Assembly: GCA_016779605.1 (NCBI GenBank)
Contig: JADHNH010000016.1
Coordinates: forward strand, 1 to 46,749
DNA length: 46,749 nucleotides
Direction: 5' to 3'
Source: Nevskia sp.
GTDB taxonomy: Bacteria; Pseudomonadota; Gammaproteobacteria; Nevskiales; Nevskiaceae
Positions 26,605-36,165 of the stretch are shown here, piece after piece. Positions within the stretch are counted from its first letter, which is position 1, and each line of letters starts with the position of its first letter. Made by a program: the position numbers and the translations under genes. The notes beneath the pieces were generated by a model, which searched no databases, was not told the DNA's origin, and was given only the letters and a program-made list of their open reading frames with translations.

Positions 26605-26895
26605 ATGATCGAAGTCCGGCAAACCACGGCGTACGCGGACTGGTATGCGGAGCTGCGCGATGTTCAGGCCAAGGCGCGGATCGACGTGCGTATTCGCCGC
26701 CTGTCGCTTGGTAACCCGGGCGACGCCAAGCCCGTGGGCAAGGGTGTCAGCGAACTGCGGGTCGATTACGGTCCCGGTTATCGGATCTATTTCGTGTCGC
26801 GTGGCAAAGCATTAGTGGTGCTCCTCGCCGGTGGCGACAAGCGCACACAAGCTATCGACATCAAGACCGCACACGCACTGGCGGAACAGGTTTAG
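26605..26895 (+). CDS. RelE/ParE superfamily toxin, HigB-like (addiction module killer protein)
   Basis: The 96-residue product has the signature of the short RelE/HigB-type toxins: V-R-Q-T-T-A-Y-A-D-W-Y-A-E-L-R-D, R-I-R-R-L-S-L-G-N-P-G-D-A-K-P-V-G-K-G-V-S-E-L-R, Y-G-P-G-Y-R-I-Y-F and G-G-D-K-R-T-Q. These toxins generally cleave mRNA at the ribosome. The toxin-first order, with the antitoxin nine bases after its stop, is the higBA arrangement. The ATG at 26605 sits directly behind the palindromic operator; the longer open frame would run through it. Confidence 0.9.
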   Translation: MIEVRQTTAYADWYAELRDVQAKARIDVRIRRLSLGNPGDAKPVGKGVSELRVDYGPGYRIYFVSRGKALVVLLAGGDKRTQAIDIKTAHALAEQV

Positions 26896-26904
26896 GAGGA
26901 ATCC

Positions 26905-27189
26905 ATGCGCAAGCTTGCAACTCGTCCCTGGGATGCCGCCGAGCATCTCACCAGCCCGGCCGCAATCGCGGCCTACCTCAACGCCGCCATGGAGGAGAAC
27001 GATCCTGACCTATTCCTCGCGGCGCTCGGCGACGTGGCGCGTGCGCGCGGCATGGCCCAACTCGCCCGCGATTCCGGTCTCGGCCGCGAAAGCCTTTACA
27101 AAGCACTCAGCCCAGGTTCGAAACCACGCTATGACACCTTGTTCAAAGTGCTGCACGGACTTGGCGTGAAGCTGGCCGTCGAAACTTGA
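26905..27189 (+). CDS. Addiction module antidote protein, HigA-like
   Basis: The 94-residue product starts at an ATG with AGGAGG seven bases upstream. Its C-terminal half is a Xre/HigA-like helix-turn-helix (G-M-A-Q-L-A-R-D-S-G-L-G-R-E-S-L-Y-K-A-L-S), and the N-terminal segment D-A-A-E-H-L-T-S-P-A-A-I-A-A-Y-L-N-A-A is typical of the probable-addiction-module antidote family. It should neutralise the preceding toxin and repress the operon through the TGTATCCA palindrome. It converges on the DapA-family gene. Confidence 0.9.
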   Translation: MRKLATRPWDAAEHLTSPAAIAAYLNAAMEENDPDLFLAALGDVARARGMAQLARDSGLGRESLYKALSPGSKPRYDTLFKVLHGLGVKLAVET

Positions 27190-27300
27190 GGAATCGCGGC
27201 GAATCGTGGCCGGGTACAGAAACGAATCCCCGCGTTCCACCGCCGTTGCCTGCCGGATTCTCCCTTCGGTTCATGTCAGCCCGTTCAATCTTCAACCAGC

Positions 27301-28200
27301 TCATGGTTCGCCGCCGTCCATCGGCGGCGCCTCGGGCATCGCGGCGAGCTGCGCGGCCAGCGCCTGCCTGCTCGCGGGCGATGCCGGGACCATGGGCAGG
27401 CGCACCTCCTCGCTGAAGCCGCGCTCCTCGCCTGCCAGCGCGGCCTTGATGACGCAGGGGTTGGGCTCGGCGAACAGGAGGCGGACGAGGGGCAGCAGGC
27501 GGTAGGACAATTCGCGCGCGTAGTCCCAGCGGCCGGCGCGGGCAGCCTCGTAGAGCGCCACGTACCAGCGCGGGCGGATGTGCGCGGCGGCGGCGATGGC
27601 ACCGCGGCCGCCCAGCGACAAGGTGGTGTAGATCAGGTGGTCGTCGCCGCTCAGCACGTCCAGCCGCGTGTCGCGGATCAGGTCCATCAGCTGGTCGATG
27701 TTGCCGCCGCTCTCCTTGATGGCGCGCACGTTGGCAAACTCGCACAAGGCCTGCACCGTTTCCAGTTCGATGTTGACGCCGGTGCGCAAAGGAATGTTGT
27801 AGAGCACCACCGGCAGCGGCGTGTGCGTGGCGATCTGCGCGAAATGGGCGCGGATGCCGGCTTGCGAGGGCCGCGTGTAGTACGGCGCCGCCACCAGCAG
27901 GCCGGCAAGCGGGCGCGTGTTGAGCGCCTCGAGCGCGTGCAGGGCCTTGCGCGTATCGTTGCCGCCGGTGCCCATCACCACGCCGCAGCGGCCTTGCGCC
28001 GCGTCCAGCACGGCGTCGAGCAGCCGCAGCTTTTCGGCTTCGTCCAGGGTGGCGGCTTCGCCGGTGGTACCGCAGACGACCAGCCCGTGGATGCCGGCCT
28101 CGGCATAGCGATGCACCAGGCGCCGCGCGGCGGGAAGGTCCAGGGCGCCGTCGCGGAACGGCGTGACCAGGGGCAACCAGATTCCTTCGAAACGTGTCAT
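27301..28200 (-). CDS. dapA: 4-hydroxy-tetrahydrodipicolinate synthase family protein
   Basis: The 299-residue (beta/alpha)8 product has the Schiff-base lysine K162 (A-I-K-E-S-G-G), the catalytic Tyr Y134 (V-L-Y-N-I-P-L-R-T-G) and C-G-T-T-G-E with T45/T46. DapA condenses pyruvate with aspartate semialdehyde in lysine and diaminopimelate synthesis. The N-acetylneuraminate lyase/DapA superfamily has members with other substrates, and no lysine gene adjoins, so the exact reaction is likely but not certain. The C-terminal Pro/Met-rich tail is slightly longer than usual. Confidence 0.82.
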   Translation of the reverse strand: MTRFEGIWLPLVTPFRDGALDLPAARRLVHRYAEAGIHGLVVCGTTGEAATLDEAEKLRLLDAVLDAAQGRCGVVMGTGGNDTRKALHALEALNTRPLAGLLVAAPYYTRPSQAGIRAHFAQIATHTPLPVVLYNIPLRTGVNIELETVQALCEFANVRAIKESGGNIDQLMDLIRDTRLDVLSGDDHLIYTTLSLGGRGAIAAAAHIRPRWYVALYEAARAGRWDYARELSYRLLPLVRLLFAEPNPCVIKAALAGEERGFSEEVRLPMVPASPASRQALAAQLAAMPEAPPMDGGEP

Positions 28201-28308
28201 GACATCTTCTCCGGTGCGAAATGCAATGCCGGAGGAAGGAGTCTGGATGCTGCGGTGTGGCCTGCTGCTGCGTCCTGTCCGGCGTGGGGGCCTGACAGGA
28301 AAACCCGA

Positions 28309-28431
28309 TCAGGCCGAAGGGGCTTTCTTGGATTTCTTGGACGCGGCCACGCCGCCGGCGCGCACACCCGCCGCCTGCGCCGCTTGGGCGAGGCGGGCGT
28401 GCAAGACGTATCGGCTGCGCGCTATTGGCAT
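28309..28431 (-). CDS. Possible small basic protein (unrecognised)
   Basis: A 40-codon frame starts at ATG 28431 and ends at TGA 28309: M-P-I-A-R-S-R-Y-V-L-H-A-R-L-A-Q-A-A-Q-A then a Gly/Ala stretch and K-K-S-K-K-A-P. I recognise no family and see no strong ribosome binding site. A 7-bp stem (GGCCTGA/TCAGGCC, 28289-28315) overlaps its stop and could be a terminator. The frame could be chance in GC-rich DNA. The rest of 28201-28586 shows nothing else that I can support. Confidence 0.25.
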   Translation of the reverse strand: MPIARSRYVLHARLAQAAQAAGVRAGGVAASKKSKKAPSA

Positions 28432-28586
28432 GGCGGCGGCAGTTTAGCGGAGCCGCCGCCGCTGCGTAAGGCCGCGCCCGTACAAAAGCGGAATGGCGCC
28501 AGGCAGGCGGAACTTGGGCGGACCTGCGGCGACCATTGCGTCCGGGGGACCATGCGGTCCCCCTCCCCTCGATCCCCTGCGCAGCC

Positions 28587-29759
28587 CTACTTTGCCGGCG
28601 CCGGAGCGGCGGCGGCGGGCGTGGTGTCCGAAGCCGGCGCCACCGGCTGGAAGGTCCAGGTCATGTGCACCTTGGCGATGCCGTCGAACACGCCGCCGAC
28701 GGTGGAGTCGGCGTCGATCGGCATGCCGATGTGCAGGTCGGCGCTGACGTCGCCGTGGTCCTTGCCCTTGCGCACGTTGGCGGTGATCCAGCCCAGCGCC
28801 TCGGTGACCAGCGGCAGGTTGCCCTCTTCGGCGTAGGTGCTGCCGCCCATGGTGCGCGCGGTGCGCCCCTTGGGCGTGGGCACGTAGACGTTGTCGATGT
28901 AGATGTCCTGAGTCTGCGTGTCGACGACGCCGGTGAAGTGCGAGCACAGGTAGGTGCGGTCGTGGTTGTCGCCGGTATAGTCGGCGTCGCGCGTGGTGAC
29001 GAACGGCACCAGGTTCTTCTTGGCCTTGTCGTAGGCCTTGGCACCCTCGATATGAGTGGCCTGGGTGACGTGCACCCGGCTCGGGCAGCCCTTGTAGGGA
29101 AAGAAATAGAGGTAGCGGCCGGGCTGGTCCAGCAGGGCGGCGCCGACGTCCCGCGTGGCCTTGCCGTTCTTGGCGTCGGTGGCGTCCTCCATCTGCGCGA
29201 ACACCGCCGATGCGCGCTCCACCACCTCGGTCATGCAGTCGGGGTCGCCGTTGCACTTCTCCATTTCTTCCTGGACTTTTTCCGAGGCTTTCTGCTTTTC
29301 TTCCGGCGTCTGCGGGATTTCGAGCTTGCCGCCGCTCATGCGCTTGGCATTCTCCAGTCCGCGGCGCCGCATGAATTCGCGCTTGATGGCGATGCGGCGG
29401 TCCTGGTCCAGGTCAAGCAGGTTGGCGCCCATCAGGCGGCCGTCGGTGCGCAGCCGCGTGACCATCTCGTAGCGCTGCTGCGAGGTGGACTTGGACCATT
29501 GCAGGCCGTCGTGCCATTCCTGGTGCGCGTCGATGGTGACGGCGATGTTCAGCTCGCGGTCCGAGGCGCCAACATTGGTCGGCGTCGCCGGCGCCTCCAC
29601 CTCCGGCTCCTGCGCGTTCGGCGCCGGCGTGTCGGCCGGCGGCGCGCCGGCGGCACCGGCCGCCAGCACCGCTGCAGGCAGGAATGCCGCGGCGGCGGCG
29701 CACAGCAGGCTGCCGCCGCACTGACCCAGAAGCTTCGAGATTTTCAAGCGCGCCTCCAT
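28587..29759 (-). CDS. Exported protein of unknown function
   Basis: The 390-residue product starts M-E-A-R-L-K-I-S-K and has a signal peptide core (L-L-C-A-A-A-A-A-F-L-P-A-A-V-L-A-A-G). An Ala/Pro linker and a soluble body of about 320 residues follow. There is one charged helical stretch (E-E-K-Q-K-A-S-E-K-V-Q-E-E-M-E-K) and four Cys that may pair (C-N-G-D-P-D-C, G-C-P-S-R, Y-L-C-S-H-F). The tail is Ala/Pro-rich. I recognise no catalytic motif; it is probably periplasmic. The open frame upstream of 29759 is Arg/Pro-rich and unlike a signal peptide. It stands alone between the dapA-like gene and an SDR, all on the minus strand. Confidence 0.75.
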   Translation of the reverse strand: MEARLKISKLLGQCGGSLLCAAAAAFLPAAVLAAGAAGAPPADTPAPNAQEPEVEAPATPTNVGASDRELNIAVTIDAHQEWHDGLQWSKSTSQQRYEMVTRLRTDGRLMGANLLDLDQDRRIAIKREFMRRRGLENAKRMSGGKLEIPQTPEEKQKASEKVQEEMEKCNGDPDCMTEVVERASAVFAQMEDATDAKNGKATRDVGAALLDQPGRYLYFFPYKGCPSRVHVTQATHIEGAKAYDKAKKNLVPFVTTRDADYTGDNHDRTYLCSHFTGVVDTQTQDIYIDNVYVPTPKGRTARTMGGSTYAEEGNLPLVTEALGWITANVRKGKDHGDVSADLHIGMPIDADSTVGGVFDGIAKVHMTWTFQPVAPASDTTPAAAAPAPAK

Positions 29760-29945
29760 CCGGTGCGCCCGCGCAATATCCGTCGGGCGCGGGCCTGGTC
29801 GATTGGACCGGCGCGCACCCGAAATGCTTCGCGCGCCGGCGTGTCGAGGCGCCAAGGGTAGCGCGGACCGGCTCCGGAAGCACCGGGCCGGCGCCGGAAA
29901 CGGAACAATCCGGATTTTTCGCGCCGGCGCCGCGGCGAAAGCGGC

Positions 29946-30683
29946 TCAGGACAGGATCAGCCCGCCGTCGACGATCAGGGTCTGGCCGTAGATGTAGGAC
30001 GACAGCGGCGAGGCCAGGAACAGGGTGGCCCCGGCGATGTCCTCCGGCGTGCCGAAGCGGCCGCTGGGAATGGCCTGCAGGGTGGCCTCGCGCCGCTTGG
30101 GGTTGGAGAAGGTGACTTCGGTGATCTTGGTTTCGACGAAGCCCGGCGCCACGCCGTTGACGCGGATACCGTCCGGCGCCCAGGCCTCGCCCAGCGTGCG
30201 GGTGAGGCCCACCGCACCGGCCTTGGAGGCGCCGTAGGCCGGGTTGCCCTTGGTGGCGTGAAATCCGGCGGTGGAGCTGATGATGATCAGCGCGCCCTTG
30301 GCCTTGGCCAGCATGTCGCGGAACTTGCCGCTGCAGGTCATCAGGCTGTTGAGGTTGACCTCGACCACCTTGCGGAAGCCGCTCATCTCGAACTCGGCGC
30401 GCTTGTACAGCACGATGCCCTGGGCCAGCACCAGCACGTCGAGCTTTTCGAACGGCGGCTGCCAGGCTTCCACCGCGGCCTGCTCGGACACGTTGACCTG
30501 CGCATACTCCAGGCCCTTGAGGTCCGAGCCCTTGACGCCGTCGTAGTCCTTGGCGCTGGGACGCGTGCCCCAGACGTAGACCTTGGCGCCGCGCGCGCGG
30601 AAGGCGTGCGCAATGCCGTTGCCGATGCCGCTGGAGCCGCCCACCACCAGCACGTTCTTGCCGCTGAAATCCAGGTCTGCCAT
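29946..30683 (-). CDS. SDR family oxidoreductase
   Basis: The 245-residue product is a classical SDR: V-G-G-S-S-G-I-G-N-G-I-A at 14-25 for NAD(P), and S137/Y150/K154 (Y-G-A-S-K-A) as catalytic set. A-Q-G replaces the common N-A-G. The C-terminus I-V-D-G-G-L-I-L-S is standard. GGGAGGAG lies seven bases before the ATG. It likely oxidises or reduces a secondary alcohol or ketone. Its neighbour on the same strand is the acyl-CoA racemase, which suggests lipid or steroid catabolism, but a 200-bp structured gap lies between. Confidence 0.88.
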   Translation of the reverse strand: MADLDFSGKNVLVVGGSSGIGNGIAHAFRARGAKVYVWGTRPSAKDYDGVKGSDLKGLEYAQVNVSEQAAVEAWQPPFEKLDVLVLAQGIVLYKRAEFEMSGFRKVVEVNLNSLMTCSGKFRDMLAKAKGALIIISSTAGFHATKGNPAYGASKAGAVGLTRTLGEAWAPDGIRVNGVAPGFVETKITEVTFSNPKRREATLQAIPSGRFGTPEDIAGATLFLASPLSSYIYGQTLIVDGGLILS

Positions 30684-30730
30684 GAAACGCTCCTCCCTCG
30701 TTTTTTTGCGGGCCGCGCCGGCCGCCCTTT

Positions 30731-30885
30731 AGGGAAGCTCTGATTTATCAGAGCTTCCTGTTTGGGCCACGGATGGCCCAACCCCTTTCAATGGCGCAAG
30801 CCATTGAAAGGGAAGGCCGTTGAAAATCACACTTTTCGACGGCCGTCTTCTGAATAAGTCCAGGACGGACTTATTCAGAGATTCC

Positions 30886-30888
<3 letters not shown>
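30731..30888. repeat. Five-hairpin intergenic element with imperfect terminal inverted repeats
   Basis: Consecutive stem-loops lie at 30733-30758 (11 bp, TTTA loop), 30763-30780 (7 bp), 30783-30812 (13 bp, GCAA loop), 30815-30844 (12 bp with one G-U) and 30849-30879 (13 bp). The outer ends AGGGAAGCTCTGA and TCAGAGATTCCTT are near reverse complements, like a MITE. It lies between the SDR and the racemase and overlaps the racemase stop codon. It is AT-richer than its surroundings. Confidence 0.85.
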
Positions 30889-32037
<1,149 letters not shown>

Positions 32038-32054
32038 CTTCTCCTCCTGGTGGT

Positions 32055-32078
32055 GCGCGGGTGTTTATCGACCCGCGC
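32055..32078 (-). promoter_or_regulatory. Hairpin in the racemase leader
   Basis: GCGCGGGT (32055-32062) and ACCCGCGC (32071-32078) pair perfectly around an 8-base AT-rich loop, just upstream of the racemase ATG. It may be an operator half of the divergent region or an mRNA leader stem. Confidence 0.4.
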
Positions 32079-32087
32079 GTTTCGTTT

Positions 32088-32129
32088 TCAAACGGCGGTT
32101 TGATTTTCGTACACGCCGGATAACATAAT
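32088..32129 (+). promoter_or_regulatory. Promoter with overlapping PsrA-like operator before the kinase/ACAD operon
   Basis: TCAAAC-GGCG-GTTTGA (32088-32103) is a perfect inverted repeat. Its core CAAAC-N4-GTTTG fits the published PsrA-box form G/CAAAC-N2-4-GTTTG/C. It overlaps TTGATT (32100-32105), a -35 that is 18 bp from CATAAT (32124-32129). This layout suits repression by an acyl-CoA-responsive TetR protein. Confidence 0.6.
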
Positions 32130-32165
32130 CAAGTCGTCAACCCGGCAACTAGCTTGGAGGAGAGC

Positions 32166-33179
32166 ATGTCGGCGATGCAACCAGCGGAGCTGGCCGCGAG
32201 GCTGCGCCCGCTGATCGAGAAAGAGTGCGGCGCGGGATCGCAAGCCGCCAATGTCGGCGTGATGGAAGACGGCCATGCCGGCCTGACCTTCGGCTTCGAC
32301 GTGGTCGACGCCGGCGGCCGCAACATCGGCTCGTACGTGATCAAGCTGGCGCCCAGGGGCGTCACCCGCCGCGGCAACACCGACGTCTACCGCCAGGCGC
32401 CGCTGCTGCGCGCGCTCAAGGCCGCCGGCCTGCCGGTGCCCGCAGTGCCCTGGGCCTCGCCGGACGAGGACCTGCTGGGCACGCCGTTCATCGTGATGGA
32501 AAAGCTGCCCGGCCGCGTGTTCCTGGTGTGGGAGCCGCACGCAGTGTTCAAGCGCGACACCGAGTCGGTGCGCGACATCTGGCTGCAGACCGCGCGCCTG
32601 CTGGCGCGCTTCCACCAGGTCGACGCCGCCACCGTGCTGCGCGGCTGGGAGCAGCCGCGCGGCCTGCCCGAGGAGCTGGCGATCTGGCCCAACGTGATCA
32701 AGCACGCGCAGGACCCCGCCTGGCTCGCCGCCGGCACCGCCCTGGGCGAGCAGCTGCGCGCACGCATGCCGGACGGCCAGCCGGTGGGGCTGATCCACGG
32801 CGACTACCAGCCCGGCAACATCCTGTTCGAGAACGGCCGCGTGTCGGGCGTGATCGACTGGGAGCTGTCCTTCATCGGCGCGCAGGGCCTGGACCTGGGC
32901 TGGCTGATGATGATGTCCGACCCCGCCGCCTGGGACGCCTCGTTCCCGCCCACCGCGCCGCCCTCGCAGGCCGAGCTGGTGGACGCCTACCGTGCCGCCG
33001 GCGGCCCGGCCTGGCGCGACGTCGGCTGGTACCAGGCGATGGCGCAGTACCGCATGGGCTCGATCGCCTGCCTGAACGTCAAGCTGCACCGCACCGGCAA
33101 GCGCCACGACCCGCTGTGGGAGCGCTTCGCGCCGTCGATCGCCACGCTGTTCTCGCGCGGCAGCGAGCTGGTCGCCTGA
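32166..33179 (+). CDS. APH-like phosphotransferase (ACAD10/11 N-domain type)
   Basis: The 337-residue product has the aminoglycoside/choline kinase fold: E-K-L-P-G-R-V hinge, catalytic L-I-H-G-D-Y-Q-P-G-N-I-L and metal-binding V-I-D-W-E-L. Kinases of this type encoded beside an acyl-CoA dehydrogenase resemble the N-terminal domains of animal ACAD10/11, which phosphorylate 4-hydroxyacyl-CoA before dehydration and beta-oxidation. That role is inferred from context; it is not an antibiotic-resistance gene on this evidence. GGAGGAG precedes the ATG at 32166. The dehydrogenase starts 52 bp after its stop. Confidence 0.88.
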   Translation: MSAMQPAELAARLRPLIEKECGAGSQAANVGVMEDGHAGLTFGFDVVDAGGRNIGSYVIKLAPRGVTRRGNTDVYRQAPLLRALKAAGLPVPAVPWASPDEDLLGTPFIVMEKLPGRVFLVWEPHAVFKRDTESVRDIWLQTARLLARFHQVDAATVLRGWEQPRGLPEELAIWPNVIKHAQDPAWLAAGTALGEQLRARMPDGQPVGLIHGDYQPGNILFENGRVSGVIDWELSFIGAQGLDLGWLMMMSDPAAWDASFPPTAPPSQAELVDAYRAAGGPAWRDVGWYQAMAQYRMGSIACLNVKLHRTGKRHDPLWERFAPSIATLFSRGSELVA

Positions 33180-33230
33180 ATCGCCGCCCCGGCGGGCGCC
33201 GACAAACTTGAAGAAGGAGGAGCACACAAC

Positions 33231-34433
33231 ATGATCGACTTTCAGCTTCCGGCCGAGCTGGTGGAGCTGCGCCAGCGGGTCGAGGAGTTCATCGCCGACA
33301 AGATCGTGCCGTTCGAGCGCGATCCGCGGCAGCGGCCGCACGGCGTGGACGAGTCGCTGCGGCGCGAGCTGGTGGCGCTGGGCCGGCAGGCCGGGCTGCT
33401 GTCGCCGCACGCGCCGAAGGAATACGGCGGCCTCGGCCTGGACCACCGCGGCATGGCGGTGGTTTTCGAAGCGGCCGGCTGGTCCACCCTGGGCGCGCTG
33501 GCGCTGAACATCCAGGCGCCGGACGAGGGCAACGTCAACCTGCTCAACCAGATCGCCACGCCGGAGCAGAAGGCGCGCTGGCTGGCGCCGCTGGTGCGCG
33601 GCGAGCTGCGCACCGTGTTCTCGATGACCGAGACCACCACCGACGGCGCCGGCGCGGACCCCTCGCTGCTCAAGACCGTCGCCCAGCAGGATACCGAGGG
33701 TTACCGCATCACCGGCCGCAAGTACATGATCTCCGGCGTGATCGACGCCGGCGTCAACATCGTCATGGCGCGCACGCTGGACCTGGGCGGGCGCGACCTC
33801 GGCGCCTCGATGTTCATGGTGGACATGGACGCGCCCGGCTTCAGCATCGTGCGCATGCTCGACACCATCGACACCAACACCGCCGGCGGCCACGCCGAGG
33901 TGCACTTCGAGGACGTGCGGGTGACGCCGGACCGCGTGCTCGGCGAGATCGGCCGCGGCTTCGCCAACGCGCAGGTGCGCCTGGGACCGGCCCGCCTGAC
34001 CCACTGCATGCGCTGGCTCGGCGCGGCGCGCCGCTGCCACGCCATCGCGGTGGAGCACGCCGGCCGCCGCCACTCGTTCGGCAAGACCCTGGGCGAGCAC
34101 CAGGGCGTGGGCTTCATGCTGGCCGACAACGAGATCGACCTGCACCTGTGCCGCCTGACCATCTGGCACGCCGCCTGGCTGCTGGACCAGCACCAGCGCG
34201 CCAGCAACGAAACCAGCATGAGCAAGGTGTTCTGTTCCGAGGCGCTCGGCCGCGTGGTGGACCGCTGCATGCAGATCCTCGGCGCGATCGGCATCACCGG
34301 CGACACCGTGATCGAACGCATTTACCGCGACATCCGGCCGTTCCGCATCTACGACGGCCCATCCGAAGTCCATCGCCACGCGCTCGCCCGACGCATCCTG
34401 TCGCGCCGCGCCAAAGCAGGAGACCACGCATGA
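33231..34433 (+). CDS. Acyl-CoA dehydrogenase, ACAD10/11-like
   Basis: The 400-residue product has the three-domain ACAD fold, with F-S-M-T-E-T-T-T-D-G-A-G-A-D-P and I-T-G-R-K-Y-M-I-S-G in the middle beta domain and I-L-G-A-I-G-I-T-G-D-T in the C-terminal helical domain. At the usual catalytic-base region it has Y-D375-G-P-S-E-V-H, with Asp in place of the common Glu; the same D-G-P-x-E-V-H form occurs in ACAD10/11-type enzymes. It oxidises an acyl-CoA to the 2-enoyl-CoA with FAD. A strong GAAGAAGGAGGAG precedes the ATG. Its stop overlaps the synthetase start (ATGA). Confidence 0.92.
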   Translation: MIDFQLPAELVELRQRVEEFIADKIVPFERDPRQRPHGVDESLRRELVALGRQAGLLSPHAPKEYGGLGLDHRGMAVVFEAAGWSTLGALALNIQAPDEGNVNLLNQIATPEQKARWLAPLVRGELRTVFSMTETTTDGAGADPSLLKTVAQQDTEGYRITGRKYMISGVIDAGVNIVMARTLDLGGRDLGASMFMVDMDAPGFSIVRMLDTIDTNTAGGHAEVHFEDVRVTPDRVLGEIGRGFANAQVRLGPARLTHCMRWLGAARRCHAIAVEHAGRRHSFGKTLGEHQGVGFMLADNEIDLHLCRLTIWHAAWLLDQHQRASNETSMSKVFCSEALGRVVDRCMQILGAIGITGDTVIERIYRDIRPFRIYDGPSEVHRHALARRILSRRAKAGDHA

Positions 34434-36091
34434 GCAACAACAGCATCCAGAAGCTGGGCAGCTACGAGGAGATCTACAAGGCGTTCCGCTGGAACATCCC
34501 GGCGCGCTACAACATCGCCAACGACGTCTGCGACCGCCACGCGGCGGCGCGCCCCGACGGCATCGCCCTGATCGGCGACGACCCGCGCGGCGGCACCTGG
34601 ACGATGAGCTTCCGGCAGATCCAGCGCCGCGCCAACCAGATGGCCAACATGCTGCTCGGCCTGGGCCTGAACCGCGGCGACCGCGTGATGCTGCTGCTGC
34701 CGCAGGACCCCTGGACCGCCATCGCCCACGTCGCCTGCTGGAAGGCCGGCCTGGTGTCGCTGCCGACCTCGGTGCTGTTCGGGCCGGACGCGGTGGCCTA
34801 CCGCCTGGACTTCGCCGGCGTGCGCGTGGTCATGACCGACCGCGCCAACCTCGACAAGGTGATGGAGGCGCGCACCAAGGCGCCGTCGGTCGAGCACATC
34901 TTCCTGGTCGACGGCGACGAGCCCGGCGCGGGCTCGCTGGAAAAGGCCGTGGACAAGGGCCGCGACAGCTTCACCAACGTCGACACCGCGGCCGACGACC
35001 CGGCGTTCTTCAACTTCACCTCCGGCACCACCGGCAACCCCAAGGGCGCGCTGCAGGCGCACCGCTCCATGCTCGGCCACCTGCCTGGCCTGGAGTTCAT
35101 CTACGACTTCTTCCCGCGGCCCAACGACGTGATCTGGTCGCCGGCCGACTGGGCCTGGCTGGCCGGCCTGATGGACGTGCTGATGCCGGCCTGGTACCAC
35201 GGCGTGCCGGTGGTGACGTTCCGCGGCCAGCGCTTCGACCCGGAGCAGGCCTGCGACCTGATGGGCCGCCACAAGGTCAACGTCGCCCTGCTCACCCCCA
35301 CCGCGCTGCGCATGATGCGGCAGATGAAGGACCCGCTGGCTTCCGGCATGCGCCTGCGCGTGGTGCTGTCGGGCGGCGAGTCGGTGGGCAAGGAGCTGCA
35401 CGAGTGGGCCAGCCAGGCGCTGAAGACGCCGATCAACGAGGGCTTCGGCCAGACCGAGTGCAACGTGGTGCTGGGCAACTGCGCCGGCGTCATGCCGATC
35501 AAGCCCGGCTCGCTGGGCCGGCCGATGCCCGGCCACGTCTGCGCCATCATCGACGACCAGGGCAACCCGGTGCCGGCCGGCACCATCGGCCACATCGCGG
35601 TCAAGCGGCCGGACCCGGTGATGATGATCGAGTACTGGCGCAACCCGAAGGCGACCCAGGAGAAGTACATCGGCGACTGGCTGATCACCGGCGACCTCGG
35701 CCACTGCGACGAGGAAGGCTACTTCTGGTACCAGAGCCGCGCCGACGACGTCATCACCAGCTCCGGCTACCGCATCGGGCCGTCCGAGATCGAGGACGCG
35801 CTGACGCGCCACCCGGCGGTGCTGCTGGCGGCCGCCATCGGCGTGCCGGACCCGCTGCGCACCGAGTCGATCAAGGCCTTCCTGGTGCTGCGCCAGGAGC
35901 ACAAGCCTTCGCCGGAGCTCGCCGCGCAGATCCAGGAGTTCGTGCGCAACCGCCTGGCCAAGCACGAGATGCCGCGCGAGATCGAGTTCGTCGCCTCGCT
36001 GCCGCTGACCACCACCGGCAAGGTGATGCGCCGCGAGCTGCGCGACGCCGAGCGCAAGAAGGCCGCGGCCAAGGCCGGCAAGCCCGGGTAA
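34430..36091 (+). CDS. Acyl-CoA synthetase (AMP-forming), medium-chain type
   Basis: The 553-residue product is an ANL-superfamily ligase. It has the phosphate loop F-T-S-G-T-T-G-N-P-K-G, Y/F-G-Q-T-E (N-E-G-F-G-Q-T-E-C-N), I-T-G-D-L-G-H, hinge region Y-Q-S-R-A-D-D-V-I-T-S-S-G-Y-R-I-G-P-S-E-I-E and the A10 lysine in L-T-T-T-G-K-V-M-R-R-E. It activates a carboxylic acid with ATP and CoA. The G-Y-R-I-G-P-S-E-I-E form is typical of medium-chain/ACSM-like enzymes. It is translationally coupled to the dehydrogenase and would supply its substrate. Confidence 0.92.
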   Translation: MSNNSIQKLGSYEEIYKAFRWNIPARYNIANDVCDRHAAARPDGIALIGDDPRGGTWTMSFRQIQRRANQMANMLLGLGLNRGDRVMLLLPQDPWTAIAHVACWKAGLVSLPTSVLFGPDAVAYRLDFAGVRVVMTDRANLDKVMEARTKAPSVEHIFLVDGDEPGAGSLEKAVDKGRDSFTNVDTAADDPAFFNFTSGTTGNPKGALQAHRSMLGHLPGLEFIYDFFPRPNDVIWSPADWAWLAGLMDVLMPAWYHGVPVVTFRGQRFDPEQACDLMGRHKVNVALLTPTALRMMRQMKDPLASGMRLRVVLSGGESVGKELHEWASQALKTPINEGFGQTECNVVLGNCAGVMPIKPGSLGRPMPGHVCAIIDDQGNPVPAGTIGHIAVKRPDPVMMIEYWRNPKATQEKYIGDWLITGDLGHCDEEGYFWYQSRADDVITSSGYRIGPSEIEDALTRHPAVLLAAAIGVPDPLRTESIKAFLVLRQEHKPSPELAAQIQEFVRNRLAKHEMPREIEFVASLPLTTTGKVMRRELRDAERKKAAAKAGKPG

Positions 36092-36165
36092 GCATGGACG
36101 AAGTCGATCGCCGGGTTGGAGCACGAGCCATGCGGCTGGGCAGGAAAGACTGCAGCGCCAATATT

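Noticed and set aside
32166-33179. Antibiotic resistance by aminoglycoside phosphotransferase
   Set aside because: The kinase fold is shared, but sequence type and coupling to an acyl-CoA dehydrogenase point to lipid metabolism.
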